From: Martelella radicis
GTDB taxonomy: Bacteria; Pseudomonadota; Alphaproteobacteria; Rhizobiales; Rhizobiaceae
Reading direction: 5' to 3'
DNA length: 64,000 nucleotides
Assembly: GCF_014196625.1 (NCBI RefSeq)
Contig: NZ_JACIDZ010000012.1
Span: 62,001 to 126,000 of the forward strand
The position numbers and the translations under genes were made by a program. The number at the start of each line of letters is the position of its first letter. Position 1 is the stretch's first letter. The notes under the pieces were generated by a model. That model searched no databases and was not told where the DNA came from. It was given only the letters and a program-made list of their open reading frames with translations. Below are positions 27,464-35,537 of the stretch, piece after piece.

Positions 27464-27573
27464 AAAAAAAAAGGGCCTCCAAACGGGGCCCTTGTTAGGT
27501 GTGAAGGTAAAACCTCCAGAGGGGAACAGCTGCTGCAGCGAGACTCAACGAGTCGTCGCCGTATGCATCAGCT
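27464..27573 (-). ncRNA. AbcR-type trans-acting sRNA (alpha-r15 family), downstream copy
   Basis: Predicted 110-nt transcript. Promoter: -35 TTGCAA (27604-27609), 17-nt spacer, -10 CATATG (27581-27586), start at about 27573. Terminator: GGGCC...GGGCCC-type stem at 27473-27491 (minus-strand GGGCCCCGTTTGGAGGCCC) then nine U residues (27464-27472). It shares with the neighbouring copy an identical 28-nt core at 27509-27536 containing UUCCCCUC, the anti-ribosome-binding-site type module of AbcR RNAs, and the first bases AGCUGAUGCA. It sits in tandem with the other copy next to lsrB, the known arrangement of AbcR1/AbcR2 in rhizobia. These RNAs repress ABC-transporter mRNAs with Hfq. Confidence 0.82.
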
Positions 27574-27656
27574 AACTCAGCATATGGTTCTTTTTTGTGC
27601 GCGTTGCAACAGTTTTCATCGCGAAATGCGAAAAAAAAGAACAGGGAATCGCGGGC

Positions 27657-27774
27657 AAAAAAAGAGGGCCGCCGAAAAACGGGGCCCTTTGAGTTAGAAG
27701 GTCTCTCAAAACCTCCAGAGGGGAACAGCTGCTGCGGTGCACCAGGGAGAAATTGGGCACCAACTGCATCAGCT
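27657..27774 (-). ncRNA. AbcR-type trans-acting sRNA (alpha-r15 family), upstream copy
   Basis: Predicted 118-nt transcript. Promoter: -35 TTGAAG (27804-27809), 17-nt spacer, -10 CATATC (27781-27786), start at about 27774. Terminator stem at 27665-27689 with a U-run at 27657-27664. It has two C-rich single-stranded candidates: CUCCC in UUUCUCCCUGGUG, absent from the other copy, and the shared UUCCCCUC in the 28-nt core (27708-27735). The two-module layout matches AbcR RNAs with separate target-binding regions. The core is identical to the downstream copy while the 5' part and terminator loop differ, as expected for a retained duplication. Confidence 0.83.
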
Positions 27775-27994
27775 ATGTGCGATATGCTCCCAAATTAGGC
27801 ATTCTTCAATGCGATTTTCTGCATGGCTGCCATGCAGGAAACGAAATTTGCAGCCAAAATTGACTAAAAGAAAGCAGATAGGAAAATTGCACAAAAAACA
27901 GTCTTTTTTGGCGTTGAAATGGTCTGTCCGCCACCGGTTGCCGCGCTGCGCGGATATTGCCACACCAAAATGCGGCTTGCCTTGAACAAACAAA

Positions 27995-28016
27995 GCCCTC
28001 GGCCGGCCTGCCGGGC
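27995..28016 (-). terminator. Possible terminator after lsrB
   Basis: On the minus strand downstream of the lsrB stop, GCCCGGC pairs with GCCGAGGGC (two-base bulge), followed by the T-rich TTTGTTTGTT. Would end the trxB-lsrB transcript before the sRNA promoters. The remaining sequence to 27810 is AT-rich and shows no gene. Confidence 0.45.
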
Positions 28017-28063
28017 CTGGTCGCAGAGCGCGAAAAACGAATCGTTTCAGGCGGTGAAGAGCT

Positions 28064-28975
28064 TCAGAAGCTCCAGTTCCTTGATTTCGCAACGATGAAA
28101 TCGCGGAATACCTTGAGCTTGGCCGAATTCTTCATTTCATCGGGATAGCAGAAATAGGTGTCGAAGCTCGGTACATCCGCGTGAGTAACGAGTTGCAGAA
28201 GGCCCGGGTCGCGCCCGACGATATAATCCGGTAGCATGACGATGCCGATGCCGAGCAGCGCCGCGCGCTTGATCGAGGTGAGCGAATTGATCTGCAGGTG
28301 CGCCGGGCGCGGATTGTCAGGCGAGCGCCCGGCGATCTCCAGCCAGTTCACATCGAGCAGATAGGCCGGCGCCGGCTCGCCGAATGTGATGATGCGGTGA
28401 TTGTCGAGATCCTCGATCGACTGCGGCTCGCCGTGACGGTTGATGTAGGACGGCGAGGCATAGACATGCATGTGCACGGTGAACAGCTTGCGCTGGATCA
28501 GGTCCGGCTGTTGCGGCTGGCGCAGGCGGATCGCGCAATCGGCATGGCGCATGTTCACGTCCAGCTCCTCATTGTCGAGGATGAGCTGGATCTGCATGTC
28601 GGGGTAGAGCTGAAGGAATTCCTGAACCTTGTCGGTGAGCCACCCCTGACCGAGACCCACCGTCGTCGTCACCCTCAGCTTGCCGGAAGGCTTTTCCTTG
28701 GTCTCCGTCAGCCGTGAGCGAACACCCTCGAGCTTCAGGAGAACGTCATGGGCGGTGCGATAAAGCAGCTCGCCCTGCTCGGTGAGAATCAGGCCGCGCG
28801 CATGGCGGTGGAACAGCTTGACGCCGACATCCTGTTCGAGGGCCGAGACCTGCCGGCTGATCGCCGATTGGGACAGATGCAGCTTGTCTGCCGCATGGGT
28901 GAACGAGCCCGCCTCCGCTGCCGCATGGAAGATGCGCAGCTTGTCCCAATCCAGAGGCATGCTCGTGCTTTTCAT
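28064..28975 (-). CDS. lsrB: LysR-family regulator LsrB/VtlR
   Basis: 303 residues with an N-terminal LysR helix-turn-helix (AGSFTHAADKLHLSQSAISR) and a regulatory domain. Identity rests on sequence type and neighbourhood: it lies 5 nt downstream of trxB and immediately upstream of the tandem AbcR-like sRNAs, as lsrB does in Sinorhizobium and vtlR in Brucella. Cysteines at 147 (MRHADCAIRL) and 275 (TYFCYPDE) fit the redox-sensitive cysteines described for LsrB, though numbering depends on the start (a second Met at residue 6). Known homologues activate abcR transcription and are needed for host interaction and oxidative-stress tolerance. Confidence 0.87.
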   Translation of the reverse strand: MKSTSMPLDWDKLRIFHAAAEAGSFTHAADKLHLSQSAISRQVSALEQDVGVKLFHRHARGLILTEQGELLYRTAHDVLLKLEGVRSRLTETKEKPSGKLRVTTTVGLGQGWLTDKVQEFLQLYPDMQIQLILDNEELDVNMRHADCAIRLRQPQQPDLIQRKLFTVHMHVYASPSYINRHGEPQSIEDLDNHRIITFGEPAPAYLLDVNWLEIAGRSPDNPRPAHLQINSLTSIKRAALLGIGIVMLPDYIVGRDPGLLQLVTHADVPSFDTYFCYPDEMKNSAKLKVFRDFIVAKSRNWSF

Positions 28976-28980
28976 AAATT

Positions 28981-29958
28981 CTACTCCGCGGCCGCCAGTG
29001 TACCGGTTTTCTGTTCGGTCAGGAAGCGCTCGGCCTCAAGTGCGGCCATACAACCCATGCCAGCCGCCGTTACCGCCTGACGATAATTGTCGTCGGTAAC
29101 GTCGCCGGCGCCGTAGACGCCTTCGATGCTGGTCTTCGTCGTGCCCGGTTCGGTCCACAGATAGCCATTCTGCTTCAACTCGAGCTGGTTTCTGATCAGG
29201 TCGACCTGCGGTGCGTGGCCGATGGCGATGAACACGCCGTCGGCATCGACCGTGGTCTTTTCGCCGCTCTTAACATCTTTCAGCCTGACGCCGGTGACGG
29301 AGGGCGGCAGCGGCGGAACTGCGGCAGTGCCGACGATTTCCTCGACCGCATGGTTCCAGATCACCTTGACGTTTTCGAGCGCAAACAGGCGTTGCTGCAG
29401 AATCTTTTCCGCGCGGAACTCGTCGCGCCGGTGCACGACCGTCACCGTCTTTGCGATATTGGCAAGATAGAGCGCTTCCTCGACGGCGGAATTGCCGCCG
29501 CCGACAACCACCACATCCTTGCCGCGGTAGAAGAAGCCGTCGCAGGTGGCGCAGGCCGAGACGCCGCCGCCGTTGAAGGTCTCCTCGCTTTCGAGGCCCA
29601 GCCACTTGGCCTTGGCGCCGGTGGCGAGAATCACGGTCTCTGCGGTGAAGACCTCACCGCTGTCGGTCGTGGCGGTGAAGGGACGCTTGGAAAGATCGAG
29701 CCTGGTGACGACATCGTTGACGATTTCGGTGCCGACATTTTCCGCCTGCGCGAGCATCTGCTCCATCAGCCAAGGTCCCTGGATGGGGTCGGCGAATCCC
29801 GGATAGTTCTCGACATCGGTGGTGATCGTCAGCTGTCCGCCCTGTTCCAGTCCGGCAATCAGGATCGGCTTCATCATCGCGCGCGCGGCGTAGATCGCAG
29901 CGGTATAGCCGGCCGGGCCGGAGCCGATGATCAGAACCTTTGTGTGATGGTCGGGCAT
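28981..29958 (-). CDS. trxB: Thioredoxin reductase
   Basis: 325 residues from ATG 29958 (MPDHHTKVLIIGSGPAG) after AAGGA; an upstream ATG adding 12 codons is less likely. FAD-binding GSGPAGYTAA, redox-active CATC (136-139 in SACATCDGF), NADPH-binding GGGNSAVEEALYL and the C-terminal GVYGAGDVTDDNYRQA motif are all present. Reduces thioredoxin with NADPH in the cytosol. Followed after 22 nt (start-to-stop 5 nt) by lsrB, so redox enzyme and LysR regulator form one operon. Confidence 0.96.
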   Translation of the reverse strand: MPDHHTKVLIIGSGPAGYTAAIYAARAMMKPILIAGLEQGGQLTITTDVENYPGFADPIQGPWLMEQMLAQAENVGTEIVNDVVTRLDLSKRPFTATTDSGEVFTAETVILATGAKAKWLGLESEETFNGGGVSACATCDGFFYRGKDVVVVGGGNSAVEEALYLANIAKTVTVVHRRDEFRAEKILQQRLFALENVKVIWNHAVEEIVGTAAVPPLPPSVTGVRLKDVKSGEKTTVDADGVFIAIGHAPQVDLIRNQLELKQNGYLWTEPGTTKTSIEGVYGAGDVTDDNYRQAVTAAGMGCMAALEAERFLTEQKTGTLAAAE

Positions 29959-30168
29959 TTCAAATCCTTTCAGCGCGGCCTTTGACGCGGGCACGCCCGC
30001 TCAATTCAGCGTCTCGGCTCATTTATGGCTGGACGGGCATCAGTTTCAAGGCCATGGAGGTGCTACCAACAGACCATTTCGGTCAGTTGAAAGAATCCTG
30101 CGGAGTGTTGTAATATTATTGCTCGCTCCATAGCCAAACGCGTCCCCGATCCGCCTCAGGAGAAATCA

Positions 30169-30633
30169 ATGCGCGCCGACCTCGATTCCGTCGATCTCAA
30201 GATCCTGCGCGAACTTCAGCGCGATGGTCGGATGACCAATGTCGAGCTTGCAGAAAGGGTCGGCATTTCCGCGCCGCCCTGTCTCAGGCGCGTACGCAGG
30301 CTCGAGGAGGCGGGCGTCATCGAGGGTTATAATGCAATGCTGAACGCGCCGCGTCTCGGATTCGACCTTGTCGCCTTCTGCATGGTCGGGCTCAAGCACC
30401 AGTCGGAGGCCGAGTTGAAGGCCTTTTCCAAGGCGACCGATGACTGGCCGATCGTGCGCCAAGCGTGGATGACTTCGGGCGAAACCGATTTCCTGCTTCA
30501 TTGCGTCGCCGAGAACCTGATGCAGTTTCAGGATTTCGTGATCGAGGTTTTGACCACCAACATGCATGTCGACACGGTGCGCACCATGCTGACCATCCGT
30601 CAGGTGAAGAAGGAAGGGCTTGTCGCGCTTTAG
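30169..30633 (+). CDS. Lrp/AsnC-family transcriptional regulator
   Basis: 154 residues. N-terminal helix-turn-helix (LDSVDLKILRELQRDGRMTN then VELAERVGISAPPCLRRVRR) and C-terminal RAM ligand-binding domain (GETDFLLHCVAEN). Start follows CAGGAGAAATCA. Divergent from trxB across about 210 nt and overlaps the glycosyltransferase gene end by 4 nt convergently. Ligand presumably an amino acid; target genes unknown. Confidence 0.93.
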   Translation: MRADLDSVDLKILRELQRDGRMTNVELAERVGISAPPCLRRVRRLEEAGVIEGYNAMLNAPRLGFDLVAFCMVGLKHQSEAELKAFSKATDDWPIVRQAWMTSGETDFLLHCVAENLMQFQDFVIEVLTTNMHVDTVRTMLTIRQVKKEGLVAL

Positions 30634-31790
30634 TCGCGCTCGGCCATCAGTCTCTCATAGGCCGAGAATTCCTTCTCCAGCATGGTTTCGACGGTGAAGT
30701 TTTCAAGCACGTGGGCGCGGGCCACTCGTCCCATTTCCTTCAGTCCTTCCGGATCGGCCAGCGCCGTGTCGATTGCGGCGGCAAAGGCCTTCGGGTTGGC
30801 CGGCGGCACAAGATAGCCGGTCTTGCCGTCAATTACCGTTTCGAGGCTGCCGCCGTGATTGGTGGCAATCACCGGGGTGCCCATCACCTGAGCCTCGATT
30901 GCGACCCGCCCGAACGCCTCGGGGCGGATCGAAGCGGAGACCGCGATGTCGGCGGCTGCCATGACGGCGGGAATGTCGCGCCGGCTGCCGGTCATCGTCA
31001 CGCGGCCGGATAGGTCCAGTTCGGCAATCAGCGTTTCCAGTTCGCCGATCACGCTGGCACTGCCTGAGCCGATGATGGCCAGGCGAAAATGCCGGTTTTC
31101 GGCAAAGCCGAGTGATTCGATCAGGTAACGATGTCCCTTCCAGTCGGTGATGCGCCCGACGATGACGATGAGCGGCTGATCTTCTCCCGCGCCGAGTTCG
31201 GCGCGCGCAAGCGCCTTGTCCTCTTCGCTGACCTTTTCTGGATCGAAAACGGACGTGTCGACCCCGCGCGGGGCGAGGATGATCCGCTCTTCCGGAAAGC
31301 CGTAGACCGACATGATATGATCACGGATAAAGGCCGAATTGGCGACGACCAGCGGTCCTTTCAGCATCACGCCGGCATAGGCCCGCTTGAAACGGTTGCC
31401 GTGGCTGTAGACGCCGTGAAAGGTGGTGAGGAAACGCGGCCTGCGGTTGGCCCGCCCCGCGGCGAGCCAGCCGACCCAGGCCGGCGCTCGACTTCGCGCG
31501 TGAACGATGTCGATCTCGTTCGCGTCGATCAGATTGGCCAACCTGTTCGCATTGGCATTGATGGCAAAGGGTGATTTCTTGCCGACCTTGAGGTTGAGAT
31601 GGTGCGCGCCCGTTTCCCGAAGCGGCGCCAGAAGCGCGCCGCCATCGCTCGCCACCCAGTTCTCGAAGCCCTTTCGCGCGAGGTAGGCTGCCATTTCGAG
31701 CGTGCCGCGCTCGACGCCGCCATCGCCCAGGGCCGGGAGAAGCTGGAGGATTCGGGGTGGGCGGTCCATCATCTGTACTCTTTCGCTCAT
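30630..31790 (-). CDS. Glycosyltransferase family 4 protein
   Basis: 386 residues, GT-B fold. N-terminal LQLLPALGDGGVERGTLEMA is the acceptor-domain motif of bacterial GT4 (GGVER type). The C-terminal donor domain has VIVGRITDWKGHRYLIESL and the EX7E region SIRPEAFGRVAIEAQVMGTP. Likely acts on lipopolysaccharide or exopolysaccharide. Start: ATG 31790 (MSERVQMMDRPPRI) or the ATG pair at 31767-31772, which has a slightly better upstream AAAGAG. A frame extending to 31997 is rejected as it lacks glycosyltransferase character. Confidence 0.9.
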   Translation of the reverse strand: MSERVQMMDRPPRILQLLPALGDGGVERGTLEMAAYLARKGFENWVASDGGALLAPLRETGAHHLNLKVGKKSPFAINANANRLANLIDANEIDIVHARSRAPAWVGWLAAGRANRRPRFLTTFHGVYSHGNRFKRAYAGVMLKGPLVVANSAFIRDHIMSVYGFPEERIILAPRGVDTSVFDPEKVSEEDKALARAELGAGEDQPLIVIVGRITDWKGHRYLIESLGFAENRHFRLAIIGSGSASVIGELETLIAELDLSGRVTMTGSRRDIPAVMAAADIAVSASIRPEAFGRVAIEAQVMGTPVIATNHGGSLETVIDGKTGYLVPPANPKAFAAAIDTALADPEGLKEMGRVARAHVLENFTVETMLEKEFSAYERLMAERD

Positions 31791-32145
31791 GCGCGTGCCG
31801 GAGGAAGAATGGTCCGGCACCCTCTGGACGTGGTGCGGCTTGTGGGTATAGTTTTGCCGAAGCGGCTGCAGACTGCCGCCGCATGGTTTGCGGCGGGCGT
31901 TCGAGGCGCCTCCTTCGCAATGATCTTGTTGTAACCGAAAAATCCTTTTTTCATAACTGGGTGTTTTAAGGGCCGGGTGGAAGCCATCGTTTTCCACATC
32001 ATGAGCGTGCCTGGGCAGTTGCCTTTGCCTTGGCTTTGTTCAAAGACAGAAACGAAAAAAGTCGTAACCAATTTTGGCGTCCACTTCCGGGCAGGCTTGC
32101 CGCCCTCGGGGTTGGAAACCGCCGATATTGATAGGATGATGCCCT
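31791..32145. other. Divergent intergenic region between two glycosyltransferase genes
   Basis: 355 nt with an AT-rich part (about 31920-31980 and 32030-32075) that probably holds both promoters. I see no repeat, small gene or clear operator. Confidence 0.4.
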
Positions 32146-32877
32146 TTGCAGACCGTCGTATGCATGAAATGGGGAACGCGCTATCCCGCTCTCTATGTCA
32201 ATCGCCTCTGGTCGATGATCAAGCGGCACACGACGCGCCCGACGCGACTGGTCTGCTTTACCGATGACGCCGAAGGCGTGGATGATGCGGTCGCGACCTT
32301 TCCGCTTCCCGAGATCAAGATTGCTGACGACATCGCCTATACGCCCTGGCGCAAGCTTTCGTTGTGGCAGGCGCCGCTTGCCGATCTTTCGGGCGACGTG
32401 CTGTTTCTCGATCTCGATATCGTCATCACTGGCCATCTTGATGCGATGTTCGATTTCAAGCCGGGCACTTTCTGCGCCTGCGAAAACTGGACGCAGATGG
32501 GGCAGGGTATCGGCAACACCTCGGTTTTTCGCTGGCACGTCGGAAAAAATACCCATATCTTCAACGAGTTCGAGAGCAAGGGCGAAGCGATCCGGAAAAA
32601 ATACGGGATCGAGCAGGTCTACATCTCGGATGTTGTCGACAAGATGGTGTTCTGGCCGCACGAATGGTGCGTGAGCTTCAAGCACACGCTTGTACCGACA
32701 TGGCCGCTCAACTTTTTCCGCACGCCGCCTCTGCCAGAGGGTACCAAGATCGTCGCGTTCACCGGCAAGCCAGATCCAGACGAGGCGGCGATCGGAAAAT
32801 GGCCGCTGTCTACGCCGTGGAAGCGCATCTACAAATATGCGCGACCGACCCCCTGGATTGACGAGCACTGGTGCTGA
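32146..32877 (+). CDS. Putative GT-A-fold glycosyltransferase
   Basis: 243 residues. Start is a TTG at 32146 preceded by AGGATGA; starting at the later ATG would delete the first strand (TVVCMKWGTRYP). The DxD-like metal motif LFLDLDIVITGHLD is near residue 90 and a C-terminal WPLNFFRTP...FTGKPDPD segment resembles GT8-like or capsular-type transferases. No membrane segment. Divergent from the GT4 gene, suggesting a small surface-polysaccharide locus. Acceptor and donor unknown. Confidence 0.75.
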   Translation: MQTVVCMKWGTRYPALYVNRLWSMIKRHTTRPTRLVCFTDDAEGVDDAVATFPLPEIKIADDIAYTPWRKLSLWQAPLADLSGDVLFLDLDIVITGHLDAMFDFKPGTFCACENWTQMGQGIGNTSVFRWHVGKNTHIFNEFESKGEAIRKKYGIEQVYISDVVDKMVFWPHEWCVSFKHTLVPTWPLNFFRTPPLPEGTKIVAFTGKPDPDEAAIGKWPLSTPWKRIYKYARPTPWIDEHWC

Positions 32878-33032
32878 CCGACAGAGACTTGCCTAAAGAC
32901 GCCGCGCGGGGCCTGAAGGGCGGGTGCGCCTTTGAGCATTTCGCTGTCATATGGAAACATCCGCCGCCCGCGAGAAAGCGTCAAAACAAATAGATAGAGC
33001 GGTTATGCGTTTCCATGAAAGGCTGAAGCGCT

Positions 33033-33347
33033 CTAGCGCCGCCGCCCGGAGAAGAAGGGGCTGCGGCCGCTATAGAGCGGCTTGCCGGGCCTTCGTCTTG
33101 TCCTGAACAGCCGCTTGCGCGGAACCGAGGCCTCGCCTCTGGCATTGCCGGCAAGGAAACCGAGACCAAATGCCACCAGCCCGACAAGAGCCAGCGCGGA
33201 GCCGCTTGCCGCTGGGTGTTCCCGTGCAGTGCGTCCCAAAGCGTCGACTTCGCCACGCACCATAGATCCCGCACGTTCCACCGGCGTCTTTTGAGAAGGG
33301 CGCAGGCGGTCGAGCAGATCACTCGGGGACGTCTTGTGTTCAAACAT
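33033..33347 (-). CDS. Small membrane protein of unknown function
   Basis: 104 residues from ATG 33347 after GGAGA. Polar N-terminus with a helical segment (residues 1-50), one transmembrane helix (GSALALVGLVAFGLGFLAGN, about 58-77), then a very basic C-terminus (RKRLFRTRRRPG...FFSGRRR). Architecture resembles small DUF883/DUF3618-like membrane-anchored stress proteins, but I cannot assign it. The basic tail would face the cytosol. The 155-nt gap to the upstream gene holds nothing recognisable. Confidence 0.7.
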   Translation of the reverse strand: MFEHKTSPSDLLDRLRPSQKTPVERAGSMVRGEVDALGRTAREHPAASGSALALVGLVAFGLGFLAGNARGEASVPRKRLFRTRRRPGKPLYSGRSPFFSGRRR

Positions 33348-33546
33348 TCTGTTCTCCGTGCCAATTGGTCCGCATGCGTCGTCCATCAAGAAGCGCACAT
33401 GCTGGCCGGCCGCGTTCGCCGGTCCCCGTCATGGTGAGCCGATCACACGCTGGCCGAATGTAGGACCATATCAACGCAAAACTATGGCGGCCGGTTCCAA
33501 CCGGCGTCGCCTTGGCAGGGAAGGCGCCGGAGCGCCCCGATCCGGT

Positions 33547-33624
33547 TCAGATGAAGAGCATCGCCGTTACGAAAACGAATGCGGCTCCGATCAGGATCGT
33601 ATGCAGGGACCGTGATAAACTCAT
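33547..33624 (-). CDS. 25-residue single-helix membrane microprotein
   Basis: Reads MSLSRSLHTILIGAAFVFVT then AMLFI and stop. A strong ribosome-binding site (TGGAGGAGACAAA) precedes the ATG at 33624. The sequence is a short basic, serine-rich head and one hydrophobic helix, the usual form of bacterial small membrane proteins. It lies between the previous small membrane protein (same strand, 199 nt downstream) and the antiporter gene. No function known; real translation is supported mainly by the ribosome-binding site and hydrophobic pattern. Confidence 0.55.
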   Translation of the reverse strand: MSLSRSLHTILIGAAFVFVTAMLFI

Positions 33625-33926
33625 TTTGTCTCCTCCATTTATGGTTACGAATATATGACGGTTTCCACGCTTGGCAAAGAAAAATCGTTGTTGCGTTGCG
33701 GAAGCGCCCTTGGTCCGGTCCGGCCTGAAAACCTCCCATTTTCCCAGACTGTCAGGCTTTGCGGTCCGTTTACATGCGCAATGTCAAACGCGCGATTTTT
33801 CTCGGAACGGGGCGCCTTGAGGCGGCTTCTAGCCTGTCGCGGTAGGGATTGCTTGAGCATTTTGTGCGATGGCTTCTATTCTGTGGACAAGCGAGCGGCT
33901 TTCGGGCCACCGGCAAGAGGTACGAG
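33625..33926. other. Divergent promoter region before the antiporter gene
   Basis: 302 nt between the microprotein and the CPA2 antiporter gene. It should hold divergent promoters. I see no convincing operator, repeat or structured RNA; open frames here do not look coding. Confidence 0.4.
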
Positions 33927-35393
33927 ATGGAGCAGGTAGTTCACGAGGCCGTCACCCACGGCGCGTCCCATGGCGGCAGTTTCGCCGCCGTCGCGCTCGT
34001 CATCGCGGTTGCCGCACTTGCCGGTCTCGGTTTTCTCTGGCTGCGCCAGCCGCCGCTGGTTGGCTTCATCCTCGCCGGCATCCTGCTCGGCCCGACGGGA
34101 ATGGGGCTGATCGCCAACAGCGACAGCGTCGCCTTTCTCGGCGAGATGGGCGTGGTCGTTCTGCTGTTCTTCATCGGCATGGAACTGTCGATCAGGGCCT
34201 TCGTCGTGTCACTCCGTCAGGCGCTGCTGGTGGTGGCCGGCCAACTGGCGAGCGCCGCGGTCCTCGCCCTCGTCATCGGCTTCCTGCTCGATGCCACCAC
34301 ACGGGAAATCGTGATCCTCAGCTTCGTCATCGCCATGTCCTCGACCGTGGTGGCGATGAAGATGCTGGACGAGATGGGGGTTCTGCGCGGCGATGCCGGC
34401 CGGATCGCCGTCGGCGTGCTGATTGCCCAGGACATCGCCGTGGTGCCGATGCTGATCTTCGTCTCGAGTTTTGGCGGCGAGGGCTTCGACGTGACGTCGA
34501 CGGCGGTCCGCGTGGTTGTCGCCGTCGGCATCATGGCGGGCCTGCTCTGGTATTTCGGCCGGTACGGCAAGCTGAAGATCCCCTATGCGGAGAAGGTGGA
34601 GGACAAGGTCGAGCTTCTGGCGCTCGGCGCGCTGGCGCTCTGCTTTTCGGCGGCTGCCCTTTCGGGCGTGGCCGGGCTTTCGCCGGCCTATGGCGCCTTT
34701 CTCGCCGGCATATGCGTCGGCAATTCCACGCTTCGCAGCCGCGTCATTCCGGTCGTCGAGCCGATCCAGAGCGTGCTTCTGGTGATCTTCTTCCTCTCCA
34801 TAGGCCTTCTGATCGATCTCGGCTTCATCTGGAACAATCTTCTGACCGTGCTCCTGGCCGCCGTCGGCGTGATCGCCGCCAAATCCGTGCTCAACGTGAT
34901 GTTCCTGCGCTGGACAGGCTCCTCGGCCCAGACGGCGCTGGTCGCCGGGCTTTCCATGGCCCAGGTCGGCGAATTCTCCTTCGTGCTGGCCGCAGCCGGC
35001 CTTGCCGCCGGCGCGCTCGGCGAGGACCTCTACCGCCTCGTCATCGCCATGACGGCGATCTCGCTTCTGGTCTCGCCCGTCTGGGTCTCGGTGATGCGCC
35101 GGCTCGAGGCGAGCTTCAGCGAGGGGCTGCAGAGCTATCGCAACGCTCTTGCCGTTGCCTATGCCCAGGAGCTGCGGGAGGTCGATCGCGGCCGCATCTT
35201 CGTCGGGCGGATGGCTGCGGGTGCGAGGGCAAGGCTTGTCGCGCTCAGCCATGCGCGGCGCGAGCGCCGCCGTAGAAAGGCCGAGCGCAAGGCGGAGATG
35301 GCGCGGGAAAAGCAGGCGGCAGCGGCAAAGGCCGGATCTGCCAGCGCAGAAAAGCCCGCGCCGCACGCACCCGAGGGCGACAAGGCGGAGTAA
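33927..35393 (+). CDS. CPA2-family cation/proton antiporter (KefB/RosB-like)
   Basis: 488 residues, about 12 membrane helices. The start ATG 33927 (MEQVVHEAVTHG) follows AGAGG. Typical CPA2 segments: GFILAGILLGPTGMGLI in the N-terminal half and SSTVVAMKMLDEMG. The unwound-helix area is VGVLIAQDIAVVPML, with an acidic residue at the transport site. There is no TrkA-N nucleotide-binding domain; instead the C-terminus is a long charged tail rich in Arg, Lys, Ala and Glu (about 430-488) of unknown role. Exchanges K+ or Na+ for H+; specificity cannot be read. Confidence 0.9.
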   Translation: MEQVVHEAVTHGASHGGSFAAVALVIAVAALAGLGFLWLRQPPLVGFILAGILLGPTGMGLIANSDSVAFLGEMGVVVLLFFIGMELSIRAFVVSLRQALLVVAGQLASAAVLALVIGFLLDATTREIVILSFVIAMSSTVVAMKMLDEMGVLRGDAGRIAVGVLIAQDIAVVPMLIFVSSFGGEGFDVTSTAVRVVVAVGIMAGLLWYFGRYGKLKIPYAEKVEDKVELLALGALALCFSAAALSGVAGLSPAYGAFLAGICVGNSTLRSRVIPVVEPIQSVLLVIFFLSIGLLIDLGFIWNNLLTVLLAAVGVIAAKSVLNVMFLRWTGSSAQTALVAGLSMAQVGEFSFVLAAAGLAAGALGEDLYRLVIAMTAISLLVSPVWVSVMRRLEASFSEGLQSYRNALAVAYAQELREVDRGRIFVGRMAAGARARLVALSHARRERRRRKAERKAEMAREKQAAAAKAGSASAEKPAPHAPEGDKAE

Positions 35394-35537
35394 CAGCCGC
35401 TTTACCTCGGACCCAAGCTCCGTTAACCTGACGCCTGTTCAGCTTACCGCCCTTCCGGCGGCGGGCCCCGGTATGCCAGGCCGGGAGGAAGGCGATGCCT
35501 TCGGTTCGGCCCGACCTTTCCATACCGGGATATCCTG

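Noticed and set aside
27572-27769. Short minus-strand open frame through the two sRNA genes
   Set aside because: It runs over a transcription terminator and the repeated 28-nt core; the promoter, terminator and duplication pattern fit RNA genes instead.
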